The notes beneath the pieces are model-generated. The model saw nothing but the letters and a program-made list of their open reading frames with translations. It did no database searches and had not been told where the DNA came from. DNA of 64,000 nt from Pseudoalteromonas sp. 0303. GTDB lineage: Bacteria > Pseudomonadota > Gammaproteobacteria > Enterobacterales > Alteromonadaceae. Location: positions 1 to 64,000 of the forward strand of contig NZ_JABVXF010000007.1 of NCBI RefSeq assembly GCF_013349995.1, given 5' to 3'. The position numbers and the translations under genes are program-made. The first letter of the stretch is position 1. Every line of letters begins with the position of its first letter. Below, one piece after another: positions 1 through 8,083 of this stretch.

Positions 1-43
1 GGGCTAGTTTTGACGATGAATTCAGGGCTGAGCTTATCTTTGG

Positions 44-628
44 TTAATACTTGTTAACAAAGTATGCTCTCACCCTGATTACCCATTTAGGTATAACTTC
101 TAATCCTTTAGATAAGCTTGTTTTACCATGCTTTAAATTACTTAACTCTACTAATGCATCTCTTTTTTCTGATGCTTTTCTGTTGACTCTACGGTTGATC
201 TTAAGAGATTTCTCTAGGAAGTTGCTTGGATTATTAATGAAAAAGTCACTTAGATCTTTTAATGTCGTTTTAAATAAAACATTAATTTTGGCTGTTTCTT
301 TTGCCTCAGTAAGGTTTAAAGCTTCAATTTCTTGTAAGTTATAATTTAGTTTAAGATTTATCAGAAAGAGTTCAGGGCAGTAATATTCTAAAAGCTCAGG
401 AAATTTTTCATAAATATCAGTGATAACTAAGTGTAAATTTTGGGCTTCCTCAAATGTAATGCTTTCTAGCTTATTTTTTGAGAAATAAGTAATTAGCCTT
501 TTATGAACTTCTTTATCATGTATTGACTTCGCTAGCCTATCAATATTAGGAACCAAATTTTCTTCGACAACAAACTTTTTGTATTGAGCTATGAGGTCTG
601 GACATTTTACTGGAGTAATTTTAATCAT
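44..628 (-). CDS. Uncharacterised 194-aa partner of an AAA ATPase
   Basis: I do not recognise this protein family. It is predicted soluble, with no signal peptide or membrane segment, is rich in Lys/Asn/Leu and largely helical. Its start overlaps the end of the upstream ATPase gene by 8 nt (621-628), so the two are almost certainly co-transcribed and translationally coupled. The N-terminus (MIKITPVKCPDL) recalls the start of HNH partner proteins of Septu-like and retron ATPases, but I find no cysteine pairs or HNH histidines, so a nuclease role is not supported. The strongly AT-rich composition is typical of horizontally acquired defence cargo. The 43 bases left of it show no gene I can call. 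Confidence 0.65.
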   Translation of the reverse strand: MIKITPVKCPDLIAQYKKFVVEENLVPNIDRLAKSIHDKEVHKRLITYFSKNKLESITFEEAQNLHLVITDIYEKFPELLEYYCPELFLINLKLNYNLQEIEALNLTEAKETAKINVLFKTTLKDLSDFFINNPSNFLEKSLKINRRVNRKASEKRDALVELSNLKHGKTSLSKGLEVIPKWVIRVRAYFVNKY

Positions 629-2393
629 TTTTTTTCAGGAACATTTCTTGAATGTCTTTATCTGGTATTTGTTTTATTAGGTACCTATCAAGGGAGCTAA
701 TTTTTTTATATTTCTTAGCTAAAAATAGTTGCTCGATAGTTTCTCTGGCTAATTCGCCAAATGTAGAGTCCAAGTGCATACCATCGAGGTATAAGTCGTT
801 AATTCTGGTGCCGAAACCATTTGATTTTTCCTGTGTTATTTTGCCATCAATCTTAGTAATTGAAACTATATCATCGGGTAGAAAGTCACTTAGTATGATA
901 GGAGAGTGTGTTGTCAAAATTGTATTTATAGTTGCTCGTTTCATTCTATTATGGTCTTTAAAGTGGTTTATTATATCAATAACCTCACTAACAACTTTTC
1001 TTTGCCACTCTGGGTGAAGGTAGGCATCTATTTCATCTACAAGTAACTGAATATTTGAATAGCCTCGTGAAATTAGTTGTTGTATGCCAGTGAAAATACG
1101 AGATTGTAGCTTTAATCTTGCCTCCTCACCCGAACTCAGACCATACCAACCATATGTAAAGTTATCACCAGTAAAGTAATTTAGATCGTTAAATTTTTCA
1201 GAGATTTCAGCTATTAGATGACTGTCATCAATATCGAAATAAATATATTTGGTATCAGATAGTATGCTTATATTTTTATCTAGTAATGATTGAGTCATTT
1301 CTTCTAGTTCATTTCTAAAGCTTTCGGACTCATACACTACATCTTCAACTGCATCATTTTTATCGAGGAGGTTATTTTCATCAATATGATATTTAATAAT
1401 TTCAGGTACTCTTTCATTTGAACGTGAAGCTAGGAAAATGATATTTATATAAAACCACGCCCTATCATTTGGATCACTTATTTTTAAAGAGGCTTTTTTT
1501 AAGAAGTCACTTATCAAAAAGTTGTGTATATACCAAAATACATCATCGCTATGCCTGTGATTTTTTATATTTGATAGTAAGTACTTGGTTAAAGATTTTT
1601 TTATTACAGTCCCAGTTATTTGGTGCTCTCTAGAAATATTATTTATCGAGAATGTTATTTCGTTATTTTCTAAGGCTCTTTCTTTATTCTTATCAGCTTC
1701 TTCCATTACTAAATGATGAAAGTGGCGATTTTTCAATAAGTTAGAAACATTCTCATTAGTTAGCTTATTTACTGCTTGTTCAAGGTAATTTTTACTTGAG
1801 GGGTAAATGTGGAACCTAAATGATAAAGGTGCTCCAATTACACTTTTTTTATAGTTGAAATATTCAGCATACTTTAATTCCCTAGCAACCTCAGCCATAA
1901 GAATTTTTTTCTTTGCGACTCTTTTTTCAAGGAATTTATTTGAAGATAACTTTAGTACATTCTTTTTTTCTTTACTGTGTTCATTGAAAGTAAATTTATT
2001 TAAGTCAAAAAGGTTGGTTATAAAAAGTAGACTAGACCTGTTGTTTGATTCGTACTCATTAATAGGGCTGTCATTAAGGAATATTTCTGATAAAGAGTTG
2101 TTTTTTATATAGTACTTTGAGTCAATGTCATTCCAGAAAACAGCTGTACCAATACCAACGATTTCGTTGAAGGCTCCTTCAATAAACTCTAAAATTGATG
2201 TTTTACCTGCCCCATTTTTGCCAATTATTAGTTTTATATTTTGTCCACGATAATATTTTTCTTTAAATTTACAATGCTGTTTTTTTACATGAATATGAGG
2301 TTTATCGAAATCACAGATGAATTTTTGATTCAGATTTACGAAGAGATCTTTAATACCTTTATATTCATCAATGTATATACAAACAAGTTCCAT
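621..2393 (-). CDS. ABC-type/OLD-like AAA ATPase, probable defence protein
   Basis: A 590-residue ATPase of the ABC/SMC fold. Visible motifs are Walker A GKNGAGKTS near residues 57-66, the ABC signature LSSGEEAR near 420, Walker B LLVDEIDAYLHP near 450, and an H-loop TTHSP near 494. There is no TOPRIM domain after the H-loop, which argues against GajA or true OLD nucleases. The layout (one split ATPase followed by a short effector-sized ORF) resembles PtuA-type ATPases of Septu and of retron-associated defence. It is the first gene of a two-gene unit with the 194-aa ORF. The ATPase fold is certain; anti-phage function is inferred from architecture and location in transposon cargo. Confidence 0.8.
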   Translation of the reverse strand: MELVCIYIDEYKGIKDLFVNLNQKFICDFDKPHIHVKKQHCKFKEKYYRGQNIKLIIGKNGAGKTSILEFIEGAFNEIVGIGTAVFWNDIDSKYYIKNNSLSEIFLNDSPINEYESNNRSSLLFITNLFDLNKFTFNEHSKEKKNVLKLSSNKFLEKRVAKKKILMAEVARELKYAEYFNYKKSVIGAPLSFRFHIYPSSKNYLEQAVNKLTNENVSNLLKNRHFHHLVMEEADKNKERALENNEITFSINNISREHQITGTVIKKSLTKYLLSNIKNHRHSDDVFWYIHNFLISDFLKKASLKISDPNDRAWFYINIIFLASRSNERVPEIIKYHIDENNLLDKNDAVEDVVYESESFRNELEEMTQSLLDKNISILSDTKYIYFDIDDSHLIAEISEKFNDLNYFTGDNFTYGWYGLSSGEEARLKLQSRIFTGIQQLISRGYSNIQLLVDEIDAYLHPEWQRKVVSEVIDIINHFKDHNRMKRATINTILTTHSPIILSDFLPDDIVSITKIDGKITQEKSNGFGTRINDLYLDGMHLDSTFGELARETIEQLFLAKKYKKISSLDRYLIKQIPDKDIQEMFLKKND

Positions 2394-2525
2394 ATGAGAA
2401 AGCTACAATTTTTATGATAGACATAGACTGCTAGATCCTAAGCATTTTTTAAAGAAGAAAAGTGAAAAAGTTAGATTAAAGTATAAATTTAAGTGAAACT
2501 AAAATATCCTTAGTACACTTATGGG

Positions 2526-2553
2526 TTAGATACTAAGAGAATCTTAGCATAAT
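2526..2553 (+). promoter_or_regulatory. xre promoter with palindromic operator CTAAGA-GAA-TCTTAG
   Basis: A plausible -35 (TTAGAT, 2526-2531) and -10 (CATAAT, 2548-2553) are separated by 16 bp, and the perfect palindrome CTAAGA-N3-TCTTAG (2533-2547) fills almost all of that spacer. The same 6-3-6 palindrome occurs at the tniQ promoter (4826-4840), which points to one shared repressor, most simply Xre itself. Further half-sites CCTTAG (2508-2513) and CTAAGG (about 2564-2569) flank it; the latter also supplies the Shine-Dalgarno AAGG of xre. The palindrome is seen directly; the regulator assignment is inference. Confidence 0.65.
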
Positions 2554-2575
2554 GTAATTTATTGCTAAGGTTCTC

Positions 2576-2878
2576 ATGGAAACTCCAACACCTTCACGCC
2601 TAAAATCTGCAAGAAAAGCAGCAGGTCTTACTCAGCAACAGCTAGGTATGGCATTAGGCATGGAGCCAAACACGGCTAGTGCTCGCATGAACCAATACGA
2701 AAAGGGCAAACATGCTCCAGATTTTTTAACTATGAAACGCATTGCTAAAGAGCTAGATGTGCCAGTAGCTTATTTTTATTGTGAAGAAGATGTTTTGGCT
2801 AAATTGATATGTGAATTTGGGAAGTTAAGTATAGAAGATCAACAAAGCATCTTAGGTATAGTTTTATCAAAAAAATAA
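2576..2878 (+). CDS. Xre-family helix-turn-helix regulator
   Basis: A 100-aa cytoplasmic DNA-binding protein. Residues 6-64 form a Cro/CI-type HTH (RLKSARKAAGLTQQQLG, then the recognition-helix region NTASARMNQYEKGKHAP), followed by a short helical tail suited to dimerisation. AAGG lies 7 nt before the ATG. Subtype I-F3b CRISPR-transposons are known to carry an Xre regulator that controls expression of the transposition module. Here the regulator's own promoter and the tniQ promoter share a palindrome, which supports that role. Other cargo genes lie between it and tniQ. It converges on the next gene with a 2-nt gap. Confidence 0.85.
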   Translation: METPTPSRLKSARKAAGLTQQQLGMALGMEPNTASARMNQYEKGKHAPDFLTMKRIAKELDVPVAYFYCEEDVLAKLICEFGKLSIEDQQSILGIVLSKK

Positions 2879-2880
2879 AA

Positions 2881-3645
2881 TCAAAAGCTTGGTTGCATGC
2901 GTTCAATTATGTAATCTTGCAACGCTAACCCTTGAAGTTTTTGTTTACAACCATTCACTCTAACCCAAGTTTTACCTGAAGAATTAAAAAAGAGCTTAGG
3001 GTTATTAGATTTTGGAACGTTTACTTCTAATACAAATCCAGATTCAACTCCTAAAACCAAATGAAAAATAATTCTAATCTTAGTGGGATCAATGGATGGT
3101 TGAATGACATTGATTTTTGCATTGATTACTTTATTTATTTCATCCTTTTGATGAGTGTTTAATTTAAGGCATTTAACAACACCATCGTCACATATGCCCC
3201 AAAATATGCTGCCACCCGAACTATTTAAAAAAGCAATTATATATTCATCTACTTGGTTCTGTATGGAATTTGTAGGGCTTAACCCTTTAACCTCTTTAAA
3301 CTCATGCGTTAAATCTTCTTCAAGTAGGCACTTTTTTCCTTCAATGAATTGGTAGTTTTCTGATTGTGTTGTTTGCTCAAATTGATCTGGTAGTGACTCA
3401 AAAAATTTTCGAAGTTGGTTTATTGACCTAGGACTCATTCTAATGGCTTTGGAAAGCTTGCTTAATGTACCATGCTCTTGAAGCAGTGAGTCTAATTGAG
3501 CAATAGCTTGTTCTTTTCCAACAAGCTGCCCCCAGCTTTCAATCTTTCTATTTCTTTGTGGTCCACTCTGGAGTCCTCCTGGATAATAAACAGCATTAAT
3601 TGCATCAAAAGCATTTTGTAAATTCCAGTTTTTATTAATAATCAA
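2881..3645 (-). CDS. AlbA_2/Schlafen-type putative nucleic-acid-binding protein
   Basis: A 254-aa protein with two parts. Residues about 1-95 are helical and HTH-like (LSKLSKAIRMSPRSINQLRKF). Residues about 110-250 match the divergent AAA-4/AlbA_2 (Schlafen) fold, with EFKEVKG near 117 and the glycine-rich SSGGSIFWGICDDG near 142. The reading frame opens with TTG at 3645 and has no clear Shine-Dalgarno, so the start is uncertain. AlbA_2 proteins in bacteria are mostly regulators or defence components; I cannot say which applies here. It is convergent with xre and transcribed away from the methyltransferase pair's promoter. Confidence 0.65.
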   Translation of the reverse strand: MIINKNWNLQNAFDAINAVYYPGGLQSGPQRNRKIESWGQLVGKEQAIAQLDSLLQEHGTLSKLSKAIRMSPRSINQLRKFFESLPDQFEQTTQSENYQFIEGKKCLLEEDLTHEFKEVKGLSPTNSIQNQVDEYIIAFLNSSGGSIFWGICDDGVVKCLKLNTHQKDEINKVINAKINVIQPSIDPTKIRIIFHLVLGVESGFVLEVNVPKSNNPKLFFNSSGKTWVRVNGCKQKLQGLALQDYIIERMQPSF

Positions 3646-3701
3646 ATGACAGCACCGTGTTTAATCGTGTTATGTGGATAAGCATTTTGAAGTATTACTT
3701 A

Positions 3702-4358
3702 TCATATATTTTTTCTATCAAAGAAATGTTGATGAGCAGATTCTGAAATATCACATCCGATAGCTTGTCGATTTAAGTTATTGGCTGCTACTAAAGTTGC
3801 TCCTGAGCCAAAAAAAGGGTCAGCGACGATTTCATTTTCATTACTGCTTTGAGAGATGAGCGTTTCAATTAACTTAACTGGTTTTTCAGTAGGGTAGCCT
3901 CTGGTTACTCTTTTACAAGTGAGGATATCTGGAACACTTAGATCATTTAACTTGCGCTTACCTTTCTCGAAAAAAAGAATATATTCGTGTCTAGCTCTGT
4001 AATGATAACCCATTCCAATAGTCACTTTATCCCAAACTATTGGTTTCCAAAATTTGAAACCTACTTTTTCAGCAATTGGTTTAATATAAAACATTGTTTC
4101 TTGATCGCAGAATAGATAAAAATGCGAGCCTTTTTGTAGCACTCTGTATATTTCTGTTAAAAGTTCTTCAAAGCGACTATTTGGAAATATGTCGAACCAT
4201 TGATTGCTTGACGATTTACTTACTTTAAGGCGAGTGGTTGTTCCTATTTTTCGATGTTTTTCTAATGATTCGTAGGGTGGGTCGGTAATGAAAAGATCAA
4301 CACTTTCGGTTGAAAGTGTTGATAACCAGTTTACTGCATCGTCTTTATGTACTTGCAT
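3702..4358 (-). CDS. DNA methyltransferase, N4/N6 amino type
   Basis: A 218-aa SAM-dependent DNA methyltransferase. Catalytic motif IV is TDPPYESL near residue 24-31. The SAM-binding motif I is DPFFGSGAT near residue 180. Motif IV before motif I places it in the beta class with circular order, methylating adenine N6 or cytosine N4. It is short, with a small target-recognition region between the motifs. The upstream zinc protein is transcribed in the same direction 13 nt away. No recognisable restriction endonuclease is adjacent, so it may be an orphan methylase, or the small protein may be an unrecognised partner. Confidence 0.85.
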   Translation of the reverse strand: MQVHKDDAVNWLSTLSTESVDLFITDPPYESLEKHRKIGTTTRLKVSKSSSNQWFDIFPNSRFEELLTEIYRVLQKGSHFYLFCDQETMFYIKPIAEKVGFKFWKPIVWDKVTIGMGYHYRARHEYILFFEKGKRKLNDLSVPDILTCKRVTRGYPTEKPVKLIETLISQSSNENEIVADPFFGSGATLVAANNLNRQAIGCDISESAHQHFFDRKNI

Positions 4359-4371
4359 TAAATATCTTCAG

Positions 4372-4650
4372 TTAAAGTGTGCTGCATAAACGACCATTAT
4401 GTGAGTTTTTTGATGAAGTTCCCCTTGGTAAATGACGGCAATCTATGCAATAGCTCTGGAAACCATCGGGGTTTTTTGACGACTTACGTGCGGGTGTTTT
4501 ACCAAATGAGTTAGGGTAAGAATGAAAAACATGCTCCGAACCATTTGCGTCTGAACAATGAGGACAAGATTTAAATCTTTTTCCTGTAACAGGGTCGGCT
4601 TTTATGATCATTCCACTATTGAGTGCTTTATTGCAGCAGCTACAAGCCAT
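4372..4650 (-). CDS. Small zinc-ribbon protein paired with the methyltransferase
   Basis: A 92-aa protein with three CxxC pairs (CSCC near residue 3, CPHC near 29, CIDC near 69), the last preceded by a HVFHSYP...FGKTPAR segment. This suggests one or two structural zinc sites; a degenerate HNH-like fold is possible but I cannot identify catalytic histidines with confidence. It has a strong Shine-Dalgarno (AAGGAG, 7 nt before ATG) and is followed 13 nt later by the methyltransferase gene, so it is first in that operon. Function unknown; a role in recognising or protecting methylated DNA is only a guess. Confidence 0.6.
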   Translation of the reverse strand: MACSCCNKALNSGMIIKADPVTGKRFKSCPHCSDANGSEHVFHSYPNSFGKTPARKSSKNPDGFQSYCIDCRHLPRGTSSKNSHNGRLCSTL

Positions 4651-4792
4651 AAGAATCTCCTTATAAGTTAGCTTTGTTTGATTTTTAAAATGTTACGAGA
4701 CATTAATACATCCTATAGAAATGCTGTAACACACTTTACATTATCAGATATTGTACTTTTGTGAAGTACTAGTATTTTAACGATAATTATTT

Positions 4793-4848
4793 TTGACTAT
4801 CTAATTAATTTAACCTAAACCTAAACTAAGATTTTCTTAGTTTAGGTT
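4793..4848 (+). promoter_or_regulatory. tniQ-cas operon promoter and long palindromic operator
   Basis: A candidate -35 TTGACT (4793-4798) and a poor -10 TAAACC (4816-4821) are 17 bp apart. A perfect palindrome with 14-bp arms, AACCTAAACTAAGA and TCTTAGTTTAGGTT (4818-4831 and 4835-4848), overlaps the -10 region. Its core, CTAAGA-TTT-TCTTAG, matches the palindrome in the xre promoter. The right arm also contains the AGG that serves as ribosome binding site for tniQ, so the transcript could fold and hide the start. Either repression by Xre, RNA-level control, or both are possible. Confidence 0.65.
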
Positions 4849-4852
4849 GGCG

Positions 4853-6028
4853 ATGCATTTTTTAGTTCAAACAAAACCTTATCCTGATGAAGCGCTTGAA
4901 AGCTATTTAATAAGGCTTGCAAGTGATAACTCATACGATGGCTATAGTGAGCTTGCTGATATTTTATGGCAATGGCTTGCAGAGCAAGATCATGAGCTCG
5001 AAGGTGCATTGCCGTTAGAGCTAAAAAAGGTTGATGTTTATCATGCTAGGCAAGCAAGTAGCTTTAGAATAAGAGCGCTCAAGTTAGTAGCCCAATTAGC
5101 AGATGTTAATGCTGGTGACATTCTTGAGCTTGCATGTCGGCGCAGCAACTTTAAATTTGGCAACCTAGCAGCAGTAAGCCGTAATGAACTGACTATTCCC
5201 CTTGAACTACTTCGCACTGATAACATACCTGTTTGTATTGAATGCTTGTATGAGTCTTCATATATTCCTTTTTATTGGCATTTAAAGCCCTATAAAGCGT
5301 GTTATAAACATAAAACACAATTGACTACCCATTGTGGTGAATGTCATAACTTAATTGATTACAGAGCTTCTGAGGCGTTTCTAGAATGTAATTGCGGTTG
5401 TAAACTAACCAATAGTGAACAGTTAAACGATGCAGACTTTAAAATTGCATCTGCGCTTGCAGGTAATAACAGCGATAAAATAGTGGGATTGATATCATGG
5501 TTTGCAAAGGATAAGCAACTTGATGTAAGCGATTCTGGCTTTAACCGTGCCTTTGTTGATTACTTTAGTACTTGGCCTGATGGCCTTATCACTGAACTAG
5601 ATATACTTACAAACAATGCGCGGCTCAAACAACTTAACCCTTTTAATAAAACTAAGTTTAACTCTGTATATGGTGATTTACTCCGTGATGGTCAAATTGC
5701 AGCAACAAGTAACCGTAAAAACAAATTACTTGATGAGATTATTAATTACTTTGTTGAATTAGTTGATAGTAACCCTAAAGCTAAACACCCAAATATTGCT
5801 GACTTACTACTTTGCGCTTTTGATGCAGCAGTATTGTTAAACACAACCACAGAGCAAGTTTACAGGCTTCACCAAGAAGGCTTTTTAAACTGTGCTTATC
5901 CACAAAAAATACACGAACAGCTCAGAGCTGATAGCCATGTATTTTATTTACGCCAAGTTATTGAACTACAGCAAGCATTCGCAGCTGAAAAACCTCAAAC
6001 AAAAAAACAATTTATAGCGCCGTGGTAA
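4853..6028 (+). CDS. tniQ: TniQ, transposition adaptor of a type I-F3 CRISPR-transposon
   Basis: A 391-aa TniQ/TnsD-family protein that, in I-F3 systems, binds Cascade as a dimer and recruits TnsC to the guide-RNA target. The N-terminal TniQ domain opens with TKPYPDEALESYLIRLA. A zinc-binding region follows with CIEC near residue 125, WHLKPYKACYKH near 141, HCGEC near 158 and CNCGC near 177. The C-terminus ends in aromatic/basic residues as in the Vibrio Tn6677 protein. I chose ATG at 4853 (AGG 6 nt upstream) over an in-frame TTG at 4847 inside the operator. It is the first gene of a four-gene operon; cas8/5 starts 3 nt after its stop. Confidence 0.93.
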   Translation: MHFLVQTKPYPDEALESYLIRLASDNSYDGYSELADILWQWLAEQDHELEGALPLELKKVDVYHARQASSFRIRALKLVAQLADVNAGDILELACRRSNFKFGNLAAVSRNELTIPLELLRTDNIPVCIECLYESSYIPFYWHLKPYKACYKHKTQLTTHCGECHNLIDYRASEAFLECNCGCKLTNSEQLNDADFKIASALAGNNSDKIVGLISWFAKDKQLDVSDSGFNRAFVDYFSTWPDGLITELDILTNNARLKQLNPFNKTKFNSVYGDLLRDGQIAATSNRKNKLLDEIINYFVELVDSNPKAKHPNIADLLLCAFDAAVLLNTTTEQVYRLHQEGFLNCAYPQKIHEQLRADSHVFYLRQVIELQQAFAAEKPQTKKQFIAPW

Positions 6029-6031
6029 CTT

Positions 6032-8083
6032 ATGGACTTACAAGATGCATTTGCAATTGAATCACCGAAAGAAAAAACCACAACACTTAGAAAATTGTTT
6101 GCACCATATACACCTCTTGTTGCGGTAGATGGTCTTGAAGAACAAGCGCTGACTGTGCTCATTAACCTAGTTTATAAACGAAGTGAAATTGATGATTTAA
6201 CAAGTGTAAGAGCCGCTAAAAGTGTATTACGTGATGAAGTGCTACTTAGTAAGTGTATTAACGAGGTTAAATGGTTTCATACTCATAATTTAAAATACCC
6301 TGATATACGAGTAAGCCATCAGCGTTTAATTAGTAAGGTTGTAAGTGAAGATATTGCAGGTATTTGCAGTCGGTCATTACCTTTGAGTTTTGGTTGGTCG
6401 CACAACAGTGCTGAAATTAATCATGCAAAGCTATTTTTAACCTCATTTATTTGGCAAGGTAAAGTGACTTGTTTAGCAAAGTTATTAATTGCTGAAGAGC
6501 CTTTTTGGATTAATTTAATAAGAGCATACGGTTTCACAAAAAAGGCAGTTTTAGACATAGCTGGTAAAATAGAACAGCAATTGCCAGTAGCAGAGCTCCC
6601 GTTAGAAGTGAGTTCTTTTTCACTACAATTACAAATGCCATTCCAGCAAAGCTATTTCGCTGTTACGCCTGTAGTAAGCCACGCAATGCTAACTAAAATT
6701 CAGCAACTCACTGCAGAGCGTAAACTAAACTCTGGTTTAGTTGAGCACTCAAGGCCTGCCAATGTTGGCGATTTGGCAAGCTCAGTAGGCGGTAATGTAA
6801 GAGTGTTGCGCTACTTTCCTAAAACATATTCTAAAGCTGTTAACCGCTCTAAAGTAGCCAATAATGATATTGAGAAAGCATTTAAAGTTCGTGCGCTATT
6901 AAGTAGTCAATTTCAAGAGGCACTTTTGGTGCTGGTAGGTATTAAGCAGTTTAATACGTTAAGGCAAAAGCGATTAGCGCGAGTCGCCGCTATTAGGCAA
7001 GTACGTGTTAGCTTGCAGTTATGGCTTGATAACATTCTTGAAGCTAAAAATAACGCTCAAGAGCAATCTTACCCTGAGTGGGCAAAGCATTACTTAGATC
7101 AGAGTATTACTAACTGTATTAGCCAATTTAGTAACATACTAAATGAAAGCCTTGGTAATTTAAGTAAGCTCAAACGCTTTGCATATCACCCTAATTTAAT
7201 GGGGCTGTTTAAAACGCAGTTAAACTATGTGTTTACTCAGTGTGCAACTGAAGAAGAAACATTAAATGATGAGCAAATAGTGTATGTACATTGCCAAGAT
7301 ATGCGAGTGTTTGATGCCGAGGCAATGGCTAACTCGTATATTCAAGGTATGCCGTCACTTACTGCTTTAAATGGGCTTGCTCATAACTTTGAGCGTAAGC
7401 TAAAAAATTTCATAGACCCTTCAATTAAGTGTATTGGTAGTGCCATTTACATTGAAAACTATCAATTACATACAGGTAAACCATTACCTGAGCCAAGCAA
7501 GTTAAAACAAGTTGCAGGGTGTAGTCATGTAATAAGATCAGGAATTATCGATAAACCTAAATGCGATATAACACTCGATTTAGTATTTAGACTTTTTGTA
7601 CCAAATATTGAGATGCTTAATAAATTAAACAGTCAACTTTTAAAGCCCGCACTACCATCTTCATTTTCAGGTGGGACTATGCATCCACCTTCGTTATATC
7701 AAAATATTGACTGGTGCCATGTACATACTAAACCGAGCGAGCTGTTTAAAAAGCTTAAAGCAAAATCGTCAAATGGCAGTTGGTTATATCCTTCAAAAAA
7801 AGTAGTTAAAAGTTTTGAACAATTAATTGATGCCCTTAACGGTAACTTTAACTTAAGACCCGCAGCAATTGGCTTTGCTGCGCTTGAAGAACCCGTAAAG
7901 CGAGATGCAGCCTTACATGAATATCATTGTTATGCTGAGCCCATTATTGGGCTTTTAGAGTGTGTTAGTAACATATCAGTAAAGTACGCGGGCGCTAAGC
8001 AGTTCTTTCATGACGCATTTTGGGTTATGGATGTTCAAAAAGAGTCTATGCTTATGAAAAAGTCTAAGTTTGAGTATGAATAA
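6032..8083 (+). CDS. cas8f: Cas8f-Cas5f fusion, large Cascade subunit (I-F3)
   Basis: A 683-aa protein in the position and size range of the natural Cas8-Cas5 fusion of I-F3 systems, which recognises the PAM and caps the 5' handle of the crRNA. I infer identity mainly from synteny (tniQ before, cas7 and cas6 after) and length; the C-terminal part has a Cas5f-like glycine/aromatic pattern (GSWLYPSKK, LNGNFNLRPAAIGFAALEEP). It follows tniQ by 3 nt, and its TAA overlaps the ATG of cas7 (TAATG), implying coupled translation. No Cas2-3 helicase-nuclease is nearby, as expected for a transposition-dedicated system. Confidence 0.9.
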   Translation: MDLQDAFAIESPKEKTTTLRKLFAPYTPLVAVDGLEEQALTVLINLVYKRSEIDDLTSVRAAKSVLRDEVLLSKCINEVKWFHTHNLKYPDIRVSHQRLISKVVSEDIAGICSRSLPLSFGWSHNSAEINHAKLFLTSFIWQGKVTCLAKLLIAEEPFWINLIRAYGFTKKAVLDIAGKIEQQLPVAELPLEVSSFSLQLQMPFQQSYFAVTPVVSHAMLTKIQQLTAERKLNSGLVEHSRPANVGDLASSVGGNVRVLRYFPKTYSKAVNRSKVANNDIEKAFKVRALLSSQFQEALLVLVGIKQFNTLRQKRLARVAAIRQVRVSLQLWLDNILEAKNNAQEQSYPEWAKHYLDQSITNCISQFSNILNESLGNLSKLKRFAYHPNLMGLFKTQLNYVFTQCATEEETLNDEQIVYVHCQDMRVFDAEAMANSYIQGMPSLTALNGLAHNFERKLKNFIDPSIKCIGSAIYIENYQLHTGKPLPEPSKLKQVAGCSHVIRSGIIDKPKCDITLDLVFRLFVPNIEMLNKLNSQLLKPALPSSFSGGTMHPPSLYQNIDWCHVHTKPSELFKKLKAKSSNGSWLYPSKKVVKSFEQLIDALNGNFNLRPAAIGFAALEEPVKRDAALHEYHCYAEPIIGLLECVSNISVKYAGAKQFFHDAFWVMDVQKESMLMKKSKFEYE

